A DNA stretch of 64,000 nucleotides from QHXW01 sp035280425. GTDB taxonomy: Bacteria; Acidobacteriota; Terriglobia; Bryobacterales; Bryobacteraceae. The DNA is taken from positions 1 through 64,000 of the forward strand of contig DATEFW010000016.1 in the NCBI GenBank assembly GCA_035280425.1. The letters run 5' to 3'. Shown piece after piece: positions 22,366 to 33,021 of the stretch (positions are counted from its first letter, which is position 1; every line of letters starts with the position of its first letter). Made by a program: the position numbers and the translations under genes. The notes below the pieces were generated by a model that saw only the letters and a program-made list of their open reading frames with translations, was not told the DNA's origin and made no database searches.

Positions 22366-24464
22366 TTTCGGTCCGCCAGGGTGAAGTTGATATCGACGAC
22401 GGTGGCGACTTCGACGGGATTGCCGTTGAGCAGCGTGGGACGATAGACCCAGGCCTTAACAGCTTCTTCCGCGGCGGGAACCAGCAGCGGATGGCCGCTG
22501 ATCAGCGAAACGTTTGTCACGCGACCGTCTTTTCCGATCAGGATATTGAAGCGAACGACGCCTTGAATACGGGCCTGCTGCGCGAGAGCCGGGTAGACGG
22601 GATCTACGGAGTGGAGCCGGTTGGATTGTTGTATGACAGCGCCGACGCGGATACGCACGGGATCTTTTGAAGGCTGCGTAGCGGGTGGAGCGAATGGATG
22701 TTCGCGCGCGGACTGCAATCGTTGAATGGCGGCGGACCACTCGGCATTGTCAGGATCGAGCGATTGCGCGCGGTGGAGGAGGAAAGCGGCGTAGTCGGTT
22801 TGTTTTTGTGCGGGTGGACGGCCACCAGGTGAGGCGCTGCCGAGAAACTGGCCAACGGCGCCGATGAGCGGGGCGTCGGTTGAGTTTTCCAATTCGGTTC
22901 TGGCAGCTTCGGCGAAAGCCGGCTCGGTGGATGGGACATAGTTCCACTCTTTGGACAGGAACCAGCGCGCGATTGAGCCGGACATCAGATCTGCGAGCCG
23001 CGTGGTCCATTCGGGATTCTGGGGATCAACCTGGCGGGCGCGCTTCAGGAGATCTTCTTCGGCGAATTGATCCTTGTCGCCGAGGAAGGCGGCGGCATTG
23101 GCCAGGACGCGGGGGTCACCGGGGTGAGCGGTGACCTGCTGGAGCCAGAGAGCTTTCAGGCGCTCGTAATCGATGGCGGGCGGCTGATAGGTACGCGAAA
23201 AATAAAGCGCGACCTCGGACTCGGGGCGATGCTCGACGAGCCAGAAAATTTCATCTCTTGCCTGGCCTTCATTTGCGATGTGGATGTGGTACGACGCGAG
23301 CCTGGCGCGAGTTGCCACATCATCAGGTTGGGTTGCGAGGTGCTGCTCAAGCTGTTGAGCTTCCGCGGCGGAAAGTTGACTGCCCTCGGTCAGCAACCGG
23401 GCGAGGCCGGGATTTGGAGCAGGGCGGGGCGCGGACTGGCTCAGTTGCAGCGCGGCGGCGCTATAGACGAGGGGCAAGGCGCAGGCGGCGATGGCAATCC
23501 ACGTACTCCTGGTCAGAATGCCGGGCGAAGAAATCCGCGCCGCGAGAATGCGATCGATGCGGCGGCTGACGTGCGGGGTGCGCGCCATGGCAACGCTCTC
23601 GATGGCCAGGCGGCGGCCGGTAGATCCGATCAGCGAAGCGAATTCGAGGATCACGCGGGCGTAGCGTGGAGCATCGCCGGTGCATGCAAGAGCGGCGTCA
23701 TCACTGGCCTGCTCGGCGAGCGCGGCGAGATGGCGCTCGAGCCACCAGGCAAGCGGGTGAAACCAGAAAAGGCATCGATTGAGCGATGCTGCGAGCGCGA
23801 TAGACCAGTCGGCGCGGCGGATGTGGGCGAGCTCATGAGCGAGGACGATGCGCAGCTTCCATTCGTCCCATTGCGGCCAGTCGGCCGGCAACAGAATGAC
23901 CGGCTGGCGCCGGCCGAGCGTCATGGGGACTTTGATGGCGTTCGAGGCGCGCAATTGAGCGAGTGGCCACGGTGTGGAATGCGAGGCGGCGAGATTTTCG
24001 AGCAGATTGAGGGCGCGCGGGTCGCAGACGATCTGGCAACGGCCGGCGAGGCGGCGTGACATCGCGAAACCAGCGATCAGGCGCGCGAGAAATGCGGCGG
24101 CGACCGCGAGGTATAGAGCCGCGAGAGAGACGGGCCAGCGTGACGGAGCGGGCGCGGAGGGCGGAGTTGCGGGAGTATTTCGGGTCTGGGCGGCGCGGCC
24201 GCGCAACGACGTTTCAACAGCCGCGCGAGGACGTTCAAGCGCCGCGGGGATTTTCATGCGCACCGGCGGAAGAAGAAGCGACAGAAAGGGCAGTGCGAGC
24301 ATGGCAGCCAGGATTGCGGTCCAGACGGCATGGCGCGCGGCGGCGCTCGGTTGGCGCGTGATCAGAATCGCGACGAGCGCGAGCGAGGCAATGATCAGCG
24401 AACGGATGGAGACATCGGCCAGTTGAGCCAGGACTCTCAGGCTGAATTCATAAATAGCGGGCAT
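22362..24464 (-). CDS. BlaR1-type M56 peptidase fused to TonB C-terminal domain
   Basis: 700 residues from ATG 24464 (AAGGATCT upstream). Transmembrane helices at about 20-36, 45-65, 112-132 and near 345-365. The zinc site HELAH is at 210-214 with the M56 context IRRADW. The middle (about 375-590) has short repeats like tetratricopeptides. The end is a TonB-like domain (PVYPALAQQARIQGVVRFNILIGKDGRV). BlaR1-type sensors cleave their BlaI repressor; the TonB domain suggests coupling to the outer membrane. The blaI-type gene overlaps almost directly upstream. Confidence 0.85.
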   Translation of the reverse strand: MPAIYEFSLRVLAQLADVSIRSLIIASLALVAILITRQPSAAARHAVWTAILAAMLALPFLSLLLPPVRMKIPAALERPRAAVETSLRGRAAQTRNTPATPPSAPAPSRWPVSLAALYLAVAAAFLARLIAGFAMSRRLAGRCQIVCDPRALNLLENLAASHSTPWPLAQLRASNAIKVPMTLGRRQPVILLPADWPQWDEWKLRIVLAHELAHIRRADWSIALAASLNRCLFWFHPLAWWLERHLAALAEQASDDAALACTGDAPRYARVILEFASLIGSTGRRLAIESVAMARTPHVSRRIDRILAARISSPGILTRSTWIAIAACALPLVYSAAALQLSQSAPRPAPNPGLARLLTEGSQLSAAEAQQLEQHLATQPDDVATRARLASYHIHIANEGQARDEIFWLVEHRPESEVALYFSRTYQPPAIDYERLKALWLQQVTAHPGDPRVLANAAAFLGDKDQFAEEDLLKRARQVDPQNPEWTTRLADLMSGSIARWFLSKEWNYVPSTEPAFAEAARTELENSTDAPLIGAVGQFLGSASPGGRPPAQKQTDYAAFLLHRAQSLDPDNAEWSAAIQRLQSAREHPFAPPATQPSKDPVRIRVGAVIQQSNRLHSVDPVYPALAQQARIQGVVRFNILIGKDGRVTNVSLISGHPLLVPAAEEAVKAWVYRPTLLNGNPVEVATVVDINFTLADRN

Positions 24465-24466
24465 AT

Positions 24467-24862
24467 TCAGATCCTTTCTTTGCGCCGGGCGATTTTTTTG
24501 GCAAGCGATTCGAGGTCGCGGCGGCTGACGACTTCCTGGTCGACCAGGCCGACCAGAAGCTGCTCGACCGAGCCGCTGCAAAAACGGTCGATGATCTGGC
24601 GGACAGCGCGGACGGCCACGTTTTCGGGGCGCTCGGAGCCGCGGTAGATGTAGGTGCGGCCATCGACACGGTGCGTCGCATAGCCTTTTTCTTCGAGGCG
24701 GCGGAGGATGGTGCGCACGGTGGCGTCCTTCATGGGGCGGCGGGAGGCCAAGGCCTCGCGGACGTGCTCGGAAGTGGAGGGGCCATGGGACCAGAGGAAA
24801 TCCATGACGAGATGCTCGAGCTCGCTGAGCGTTTTTCGGGGCGATCTGGAAGCGCTACGCAT
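24467..24862 (-). CDS. BlaI/MecI/CopY family repressor
   Basis: 131 residues from ATG 24862 (MRSASRSPRKTLSELEHLVMDFLW); upstream in-frame codons overlap the operator and are not used. The winged helix (SELEHLVMDFLWSHGPSTSEHVREAL, DATVRTILRRLEEKGYATHRVDGRTYIYRG) covers residues 10-80, followed by the dimerisation and cleavage region. It represses its own operon through the palindrome at 24862-24875 and would be cut by the partner M56 peptidase. Confidence 0.9.
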   Translation of the reverse strand: MRSASRSPRKTLSELEHLVMDFLWSHGPSTSEHVREALASRRPMKDATVRTILRRLEEKGYATHRVDGRTYIYRGSERPENVAVRAVRQIIDRFCSGSVEQLLVGLVDQEVVSRRDLESLAKKIARRKERI

Positions 24863-24904
24863 TGTAACGTTACAAGTTGTAACGCATACCGACGGGCTTG
24901 TCAA
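24862..24904 (-). promoter_or_regulatory. Promoter and operator of the BlaI operon
   Basis: On the minus strand a -35 TTGACA (24899-24904) is separated by 17 bp from a -10 TACAAC (24876-24881). The perfect palindrome TTGTAACGTTACAA (24862-24875) follows, reaching into the start codon, and a further TGTAAC half site overlaps the -10. BlaI-type repressors recognise TACA/TGTA dyads, so the operator directly covers the promoter. Confidence 0.75.
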
Positions 24905-24954
24905 GGGGGATTTTGAACGCGGCGCGCGGCGGGGGCGATCCGGTACATTAGTCC

Positions 24955-26016
24955 GTGGTGCGAGTCTCGGATTTCGATTACGAGCTTCCGGAGGAACTGA
25001 TTGCGCAGGAGCCGCTTAAGGACCGGGCGGGGTCGCGCATGCTGGTGGTGGATCGGGCGGCGGGGCGGTGGGAGGACCGGGGATTTCGCGAGCTGCCGCA
25101 GTTTTTGCATGCGGGCGATTGCCTGGTGCTGAACGATTCGAAGGTTTTTCCGTGCCGGCTTTTCGGGCTTCGCATGGGGGTGCATGCGCTCGCGGTGGGG
25201 AAGAAAAATCCGAAGCGGCGGGAAAATCTTAGCGGGACGGTGGAGGTTTTTCTGCTCGGACCGGTGTCGGCGGATGCCAGAGAATGGGATGCGCTGGTGC
25301 GGCCGGGACGAAAGATGCGCACCGGCGAGCGGGTAAGATTCGACGATGCGCTCGAAGCGGAGATCCTTTCGCGCGGCGAATTCGGAGAGCGGCGGCTGCG
25401 TTTTTCAGGCGATAGCGATGTTTATGCGGCGCTCGAGCGGATCGGGCACGTGCCGCTACCGCCGTATATCAAGCGGCGCGACACGCCGGAAGATCGCGCG
25501 CGTTACCAGACGGTTTTTGCGCGCGAAAGAGGATCGGTGGCGGCGCCGACGGCGGGGCTGCATTTCACAAAGGAGGCGCTCGAAGCATGCCGGGCCGCGG
25601 GTGCCGAAATCGCCTACGTGACCTTGCACGTCGGCCTCGGAACGTTTCAGCCGCTGCATAGCGATGAGGTCGAACAGGCGCACTTGCACACGGAGCGGTA
25701 CAGCATCGCGGAGGAGAGTGCACGGAAGATGAACAACGCGCGGCGTCTGGTTGCGGTGGGCACGACCACCGTGCGGACGATCGAGAGCGCGCATCGATCG
25801 GGCGCGCTTCAGGGCCAGACGGACCTTTTCATTTATCCGGGATTCGAATTTGCGCGGACAGGGGCGCTGCTGACCAACTTCCATCTGCCGCGCACAAGCC
25901 TGCTGCTGCTGGTCTGCGCATTCGGGGGAACGGAGCTGATTCTGGCGGCATACCGGCACGCGGTAGAGAAAAAATATCGCTTTTATTCGTACGGCGATTG
26001 TATGCTGATCCTTTAA
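24955..26016 (+). CDS. queA: tRNA preQ1(34) S-adenosylmethionine ribosyltransferase-isomerase QueA
   Basis: 353 residues from GTG (24955, or the next GTG at 24958); a TACATT hexamer lies 5-8 nt upstream. VSDFDYELPEELIAQEPLKDRAGSRMLVV, YIKRRDTPEDRARYQTVFA, GSVAAPTAGLHFTKEAL and VGTTTVRTIESA are hallmark QueA segments. It transfers the ribosyl part of SAM to preQ1-modified tRNA, the penultimate step of queuosine. No other que genes are nearby. Confidence 0.96.
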   Translation: MVRVSDFDYELPEELIAQEPLKDRAGSRMLVVDRAAGRWEDRGFRELPQFLHAGDCLVLNDSKVFPCRLFGLRMGVHALAVGKKNPKRRENLSGTVEVFLLGPVSADAREWDALVRPGRKMRTGERVRFDDALEAEILSRGEFGERRLRFSGDSDVYAALERIGHVPLPPYIKRRDTPEDRARYQTVFARERGSVAAPTAGLHFTKEALEACRAAGAEIAYVTLHVGLGTFQPLHSDEVEQAHLHTERYSIAEESARKMNNARRLVAVGTTTVRTIESAHRSGALQGQTDLFIYPGFEFARTGALLTNFHLPRTSLLLLVCAFGGTELILAAYRHAVEKKYRFYSYGDCMLIL

Positions 26017-26018
26017 CC

Positions 26019-26885
26019 ATGGACTGGCACGAGATTCGCGACCCGCAGGATGCGGAGCTCGACCGGCTGGCCGCGCGATACCATCTGCATCCGCTGCATC
26101 TCGAAGACTGCCGGCATCGCAGCCAGAATGCGAAGGTGGAGGAGGCGAGCGGATACCTTTTCGCGGTTTTGAAGACGGTCGAGGTGTCGGGCGACGATGC
26201 AGTTCAGGTGAAGGACCTGGACGTGTTCGTGGGCCGTACTTTCCTGATTACCGTCGAAGAGCCGAAATGCACCGCGGCACGGCAACTGATTGAGTCGGTG
26301 CGCGCGGTATCGGCGGGCCAACGCAGCGATCAATTGTTTTACCGGATCACAGATGGCGTGGTCGATTCCTATTTGCCGGTGCTCGATCATTTTAGCGAAG
26401 TGATCGATAACCTCGAAGACCAGGTGCTCGACCGGCCGACGCCGGATGAACTGGCGCGGATTTTCGAAACCAAGCGCAGCCTGATTCTGCTGCGGCGCGT
26501 GCTGGTGAACACACGCGATGTGGCGGCGCACCTGCAGCGCTCCGAGTCCGACCTGATCCATCGGGAGATGTGGCCGTTCCTGCGCGATGTTTACGATCAC
26601 GTGTCGCGCAATCTGGATCTGGTCGAAATGCAGCGCGATCTGCTGACGGGATCGCTGGATATCTATCTTTCGAGCGTCGCCAACCGCACCAACCAGGTGA
26701 TGAAAGTGCTGACGGTGCTGGGGACGATCGCGCTGCCGGCGCTGGTGATTTCGAGTTTCTACGGGATGAATTTGAAGGGGCTGCCGTGGCTGGATTCGCC
26801 GCACGGGACGGCGATTGTGGTGGGAGTGATGGCGGCGACGACGGCGGTGCTGCTGGCGATATTGAAGGCGATGCGGTGGCTGTGA
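26019..26885 (+). CDS. CorA-like Mg2+/metal ion transporter
   Basis: 288 residues from ATG 26019, 2 nt after the queA stop. The N-terminal cytoplasmic domain (DWHEIRDPQDAELDRLAARYHLHPLHLEDC) precedes a long helix and two C-terminal membrane helices; between them is YGMN (about residue 248), the CorA pore signature, as FYGMNLKGLPW. It is likely co-transcribed with queA. Substrate could be Mg2+, Co2+ or Ni2+. Confidence 0.88.
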   Translation: MDWHEIRDPQDAELDRLAARYHLHPLHLEDCRHRSQNAKVEEASGYLFAVLKTVEVSGDDAVQVKDLDVFVGRTFLITVEEPKCTAARQLIESVRAVSAGQRSDQLFYRITDGVVDSYLPVLDHFSEVIDNLEDQVLDRPTPDELARIFETKRSLILLRRVLVNTRDVAAHLQRSESDLIHREMWPFLRDVYDHVSRNLDLVEMQRDLLTGSLDIYLSSVANRTNQVMKVLTVLGTIALPALVISSFYGMNLKGLPWLDSPHGTAIVVGVMAATTAVLLAILKAMRWL

Positions 26886-26937
26886 AGGGGGCGCTTGTGC
26901 CCGAAATGGGAACACGCTATCCTAGAAGCTGGTATGC

Positions 26938-27276
26938 ATGCGCTTGATTGCGCGGAGCACCTTGACGAAGTTCATAACAACACTCTCGGGCAATGAACAG
27001 ACCGCCGTCAAGGCGTCATTGGAAGCATGGTTCCATGAGGCTGTACGTGCAGACTGGCGCAGCCCGGCAGACGTGAAGCGGCACTATGCCAACGCGAGCA
27101 TTGTCGGCAATGAAAGAGTGGTTTTCAACATCAAAGGAAACCACTATCGGCTCGTGACGGCGATCGATTACGGGCGTCGAATTGTGTTCATTAAATGGCT
27201 GGGGTCACACTCTGAATACGACAAGATCGATGTCAAGAAGGTATGTTATGGAGATCAGGCCTATCAAAAACGGTAA
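26938..27276 (+). CDS. higB: HigB-type toxin (mRNA interferase)
   Basis: 112 residues. The sequence FHEAVRADWRSPADVKRHYANASIVGNERVVFNIKGNHYRLVTAIDYGRRIVFIKWLGSHSEYDKID is the HigB fold of RelE-like ribosome-dependent mRNA interferases (Asn/His/Arg/Lys in the NIKGNHYRL and FIKWLGSH parts). The higA gene overlaps its 3' end by 29 nt, the toxin-first order usual for HigBA. It lies between a CorA-like gene and acs. Confidence 0.88.
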   Translation: MRLIARSTLTKFITTLSGNEQTAVKASLEAWFHEAVRADWRSPADVKRHYANASIVGNERVVFNIKGNHYRLVTAIDYGRRIVFIKWLGSHSEYDKIDVKKVCYGDQAYQKR

Positions 27277-27631
27277 AGACCACGATCAAGCTCTGCGTGA
27301 GATCGAGCGGCTGTGGGGTGCACGGAAGGGAACGGCCGATGCGGATCGCCTCGAGGTTCTATTGGCATTGGTCGAAGATTACGAACGGAAACACTTTCCA
27401 ATAGATCCTCCCAATCCAATCGACGCGATCCGCTTCCGTCTGGAGCAGCAGGGGCTGGATCAGCGCGCGTTAATCGGAGTCATCGGCAACCGAACGCGAG
27501 TGTATGAAGTGTTGCGAGGCGATCGCGGGCTTTCACTCGCGATGATCCGACGGCTGCACAAGCGTTTTGGTATTCCGGCGGAAGTGCTGATTCGACCCGT
27601 AAGGGTCGGGAGGGGCAAGCGGGCTGCGTGA
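27248..27631 (+). CDS. higA: HigA-type antitoxin with helix-turn-helix
   Basis: 127 residues from ATG 27248 (MEIRPIKNGKDHDQAL). A helical N-terminal part (EIERLWGARKGTADADRLEVLLALVEDYERKHFPIDPPNPIDAIRFRLEQQGL) is followed by an XRE-like domain at about 70-115 with LDQRALIGVIGNRTRVYEVLRGDRGLSLAMIRRLHKRFGIPAEVLI, the standard HigA pattern. It neutralises HigB and represses the operon. Confidence 0.9.
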   Translation: MEIRPIKNGKDHDQALREIERLWGARKGTADADRLEVLLALVEDYERKHFPIDPPNPIDAIRFRLEQQGLDQRALIGVIGNRTRVYEVLRGDRGLSLAMIRRLHKRFGIPAEVLIRPVRVGRGKRAA

Positions 27632-27639
27632 CCGCTTAA

Positions 27640-29580
<1,941 letters not shown>

Positions 29581-29713
29581 GTTATCAAACCGGGCTGGGT
29601 GTCATTTCTCACATTCAGAACGGATCACGTGTTTCCATTCTTCAAATACTCGAAACCCCGTATGTCCCTGGAAGGTGTGATTCGGGAGACTAAACCTGAA
29701 GGAGAGGCATCGC

Positions 29714-30943
29714 ATGGCGGACTTTCACCAGAGCGGGATAATTGCGACTCTGCATCGCCTGAACCGGGACGGCCGTATGCGCCTGGAGGCGGAGCTGGAG
29801 CGACTTGCAAATCGCGTTTCGATCGGCCTGGTGCTGCCTGCGCTGTACTCCGAATTCCGGGCTCCCGCGATGCGCAGAATCGTGAACGAGTTGAGCCACG
29901 TGCAGTATTTGAAACATGTCGTGGTGGCGCTAGGAAGGGCCTCGCGCGATGAGTATCTGCACGCCAAGTCGTTTTTCGACGGCCTCCCCAGCTCGGTCAC
30001 GATTCTGTGGATCGACAGCCCGCCCGTACAGGAGCTTTTCCAGCTCTTGGAGCAGAACGGAATTTCCGCAGGCGAAGACGGAAAGGGGCGGTCGTGCTGG
30101 CTGTCCTATGGATATCTGCTGGCGAGCGGGGATTGCGACGTCATGGCGGTTCACGACTGCGACATCAAGAACTACGATCGCGAACTGCTTGCCAGGCTGT
30201 GCTATCCGGTAGCGCATCCGGATTTGAATTTTGAATTTTGCAAGGGCTATTACGCGCGAGTTACCAACTCCATGCACGGGAGGGTGACGAGGCTTTTTCT
30301 AACGCCGCTCATTCGGGCCATGGAGAGCCTGGCGCCGGGCGCGGGATTTCTGCGGTTTCTGGACAGCTTCCGGTACCCGCTGGCGGGCGAGTTCGCCATG
30401 CAGGCGGACCTTGCCCGGATCAATCGCATTCCGGGCGACTGGGGCCTGGAGGTCGGGGTGCTGGCGGAGATTTACCGTAACTGCAGCCCTTCACGGACCT
30501 GCCAGGTAGACCTGGCCGATGATTACGATCACAAGCATCAGGACCTCTCGATCAATAACTGCTCGGGCGGGCTGAGCCGTATGGCGTGCGATGTGGCGCG
30601 GGCGCTTTACCGCACGATGGCCTGCGAAGGGGTGGTCTTTTCACCGGACCATTTCCGCACGCTCGAGGTGCGTTACATACGAGTGGCGCAGGATCTGATT
30701 GAAAGCTATTGTGCAGATGCCGCGTTGAACGGGCTGGACTTCAACCGGCACGCCGAGGAACTGGCGGTGTCGGTCTTCGCGGCGAGTCTGCGGCGGGCGG
30801 CGCACCACTTCATTGAAGATCCCGTGGGCACTCCTCTGCTGCCGAACTGGAACCGGGTACTGACAGCGATCCCGGAGTTTTTCCAGTTATTGCTTGAGGC
30901 AGTAGAAGTGAGCGACGAACGGACGGCGGCCTGCGTGGCATGA
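29714..30943 (+). CDS. Glucosyl-3-phosphoglycerate synthase-like glycosyltransferase
   Basis: 409 residues, GT-A fold. The N-terminus NRVSIGLVLPALYSEF leads to the metal-binding motif HDCDIKNYD at 147-155 and the FAMQADLARINRIPGDWGLEVGVLAEI segment, as in GpgS/MpgS-type enzymes of family GT81-like. It likely joins an NDP-sugar to 3-phosphoglycerate, the first step to glucosyl- or mannosylglycerate osmolytes. The next gene is a second glycosyltransferase, and a convergent HAD phosphatase of the matching type is close. RBS GGAGAGG upstream. Sugar specificity cannot be set. Confidence 0.7.
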   Translation: MADFHQSGIIATLHRLNRDGRMRLEAELERLANRVSIGLVLPALYSEFRAPAMRRIVNELSHVQYLKHVVVALGRASRDEYLHAKSFFDGLPSSVTILWIDSPPVQELFQLLEQNGISAGEDGKGRSCWLSYGYLLASGDCDVMAVHDCDIKNYDRELLARLCYPVAHPDLNFEFCKGYYARVTNSMHGRVTRLFLTPLIRAMESLAPGAGFLRFLDSFRYPLAGEFAMQADLARINRIPGDWGLEVGVLAEIYRNCSPSRTCQVDLADDYDHKHQDLSINNCSGGLSRMACDVARALYRTMACEGVVFSPDHFRTLEVRYIRVAQDLIESYCADAALNGLDFNRHAEELAVSVFAASLRRAAHHFIEDPVGTPLLPNWNRVLTAIPEFFQLLLEAVEVSDERTAACVA

Positions 30944-30967
30944 GTCCAGGAACCCAGGAGAAAGAAC

Positions 30968-32317
30968 ATGGCGCAGCCGGGCTTGCCAGGTGAAGCCCTT
31001 CGTTGTCTGAACGAGGTCAATAAAGCCGACATTGTCATCGGAATTCCGAGCTACAACAATGCCCGCACGATCGCGCACGTGGTGCGTGCGGCACAGGCCG
31101 GGCTGAGCAAGTACTTTCCGCAATATACGTCGCTGATCGTGAACTCGGATGGCGGCTCAACGGATGGCACGCGGGATCAGGTGTTGCGCGCCGAAATCGA
31201 AGAGAGCCATCTGCTGCTGCTGACCACTCCGCTGCAACCCGTGCACCGGCTGGCAATTCCCTACGACGGCATTCCAGGGAAAGGCAGCGCGTTCCGCCTG
31301 ATTTTTGAGCTGTCGCGCGCACTGGGGGCGCAGGCGTGCGCGGTCGTGGATGCAGACCTGAGGTCGATCACCCCGGAGTGGATCAGCCTGCTGGTGCGTC
31401 CAATACTTTATTGCGGCCACGATTTCGTAGCTCCGTACTATCATCGGCACAAGTTCGACGGAACTATCACCAACAGCATCGTCTACCCGCTGACACGCGC
31501 ACTTTACGGCCGGCAGGTCCGGCAGCCGATCGGCGGCGATTTCGGGATATCGGGCAGGCTGGTATCACGATACCTGGAGCGCGACGACTGGGAGACGGAT
31601 GTGGCGCGCTTCGGCATCGACATCTGGCTGACGACCATTGCGCTGGCCGAAGGATATCGCGTGTGCCAGAGCTTCCTGGGAGCGAAGTTACACGACGCCA
31701 AAGATCCCGGGGCGGATTTAAGCGCGATGTTGCATCAGGTCGTGGGCAGCGTGTTCCAGCTCATGGCCGAATATGAGCGCCAGTGGCAGGCGGTTGAATC
31801 ATCCAGCAAAGTGGATCTGTTCGGTTTCCGGTTCGATGTGGGGCTGGAGCCGATAGCCGTGAATGTGGAACGGATGATCCAGGCATTTCTGCAAGGCTGT
31901 GACAACCTCCCCGAGGTGTGGGCGCTGGCCATGCAACCGGCCCATCTTGACGAATGGCTCGGTATGGCCCGGCGTTTTCGCGATCATCGTGGAACGTTCG
32001 TGGTGGAAGACGAACTTTGGGTGCGAACTATTCACGACTTTGCGTGTGCACACCGGCGGAGGCCGCTCGAGCGGAGCCATTTGCTGCGGTCGCTTACGCC
32101 GCTTTATCTGGCGCGCGTCGCCTCTTTCGTGCGCGACACCTGGGACGACGGCGCCGGTGAGGTTGAAGACAAAATTGAACGGCTGTGCCGGTGTTTCGAA
32201 CGGGAAAAGCCGGCTCTGGTGGCATTCTGGAACGAGGAGCCTTCGCGTGCGGTCGCAGCAGAAGCAGCCGCCGGAGGTGAATTCGAACAGAGATCTGCGG
32301 TGGAGATGAAATCATGA
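30968..32317 (+). CDS. GT-A glycosyltransferase, second enzyme of the osmolyte cluster
   Basis: 449 residues. Motifs VIGIPSYNN (23-31), SLIVNSDGGSTDGTRD (55-70), IPGKGSAFR and VVDADLRSITPEW (127-139) mark a family-2-like glycosyltransferase with a DxD. The C-terminal ~230 residues are helical. It starts 25 nt after the GpgS-like gene with AGGAGAAAGAAC upstream. It could add a second sugar, as in mannosylglucosylglycerate synthesis; that is inference from context. Confidence 0.68.
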   Translation: MAQPGLPGEALRCLNEVNKADIVIGIPSYNNARTIAHVVRAAQAGLSKYFPQYTSLIVNSDGGSTDGTRDQVLRAEIEESHLLLLTTPLQPVHRLAIPYDGIPGKGSAFRLIFELSRALGAQACAVVDADLRSITPEWISLLVRPILYCGHDFVAPYYHRHKFDGTITNSIVYPLTRALYGRQVRQPIGGDFGISGRLVSRYLERDDWETDVARFGIDIWLTTIALAEGYRVCQSFLGAKLHDAKDPGADLSAMLHQVVGSVFQLMAEYERQWQAVESSSKVDLFGFRFDVGLEPIAVNVERMIQAFLQGCDNLPEVWALAMQPAHLDEWLGMARRFRDHRGTFVVEDELWVRTIHDFACAHRRRPLERSHLLRSLTPLYLARVASFVRDTWDDGAGEVEDKIERLCRCFEREKPALVAFWNEEPSRAVAAEAAAGGEFEQRSAVEMKS

Positions 32318-33021
32318 GTGCAAGCTTCAGTCAACTGTGGGAACGAACTTTGGGAACGGTTGTGGAACATATGGCGCGGTGGTTGCCGCCATTGCTTGTG
32401 GCACTGATCGTGATGGCGGCTGCGTTCATTCTGGCGCGATTGGCGCACTGGGTTCTGCTGCACACGTTTCAGGGAAAGGCGTTCGACCGTTTCCTAACGC
32501 AAAGCGGCATCACCCACCTGTTGCGGCGCCCGGGGCAATGGCGTTCGGCGAGGCTGGTGGCCGAAGGCGTTTATGCGCTGGTGCTGGTGGTAGGCGCACT
32601 GGTTGCGCTCAGCGCGTTTGACTCGAGCGCCACGACGCGCCTTGTGGAAACGGTGGCGATGCTGCTTCCGAAACTGGCGATTGCGGCGGTGCTGCTTCTG
32701 GCCGGCGCGTGGCTGGCGCAATTCCTGGGACGCAGCACGCTGGTTTGGGCAGTCAATGAGAATCTGCCACGCCCGCGGCATTGGGCGAACGGCGTGCGCG
32801 CGCTGATCTTCGGCCTGACGGTCGTGGTGGCCGCGGATACGCTCAACTTCGCTCCCATTGCTTTCCTTGGGACCTATCTTCTGCTGGTTGCAGGGCTGGT
32901 GCTGAGTCTAAGCCTCGCGATCGGCCTGGCCGGCCGTGAGCCGCTGCGACGCTATTTCACGAAGGAAGAGCCGCATTCAGAAGATCGCGAGCACGCGGCG
33001 TCCTTATGGAATCATCTCTAA
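32314..33021 (+). CDS. Mechanosensitive-channel-like membrane protein (TM-helix repeats only)
   Basis: 235 residues overlapping the previous gene by 4 nt. Five or six hydrophobic segments; the sequences LPPLLVALIVMAAAFILARLAHWVLLH and LLPKLAIAAVLLLAGAWLAQFLG resemble the conserved TM-helix repeat found before the pore in some small-channel (MscS) proteins. The MscS beta-domain is missing. In an osmolyte operon a solute-release or stress-sensing role is likely; that is inference. Confidence 0.7.
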   Translation: MSASFSQLWERTLGTVVEHMARWLPPLLVALIVMAAAFILARLAHWVLLHTFQGKAFDRFLTQSGITHLLRRPGQWRSARLVAEGVYALVLVVGALVALSAFDSSATTRLVETVAMLLPKLAIAAVLLLAGAWLAQFLGRSTLVWAVNENLPRPRHWANGVRALIFGLTVVVAADTLNFAPIAFLGTYLLLVAGLVLSLSLAIGLAGREPLRRYFTKEEPHSEDREHAASLWNHL

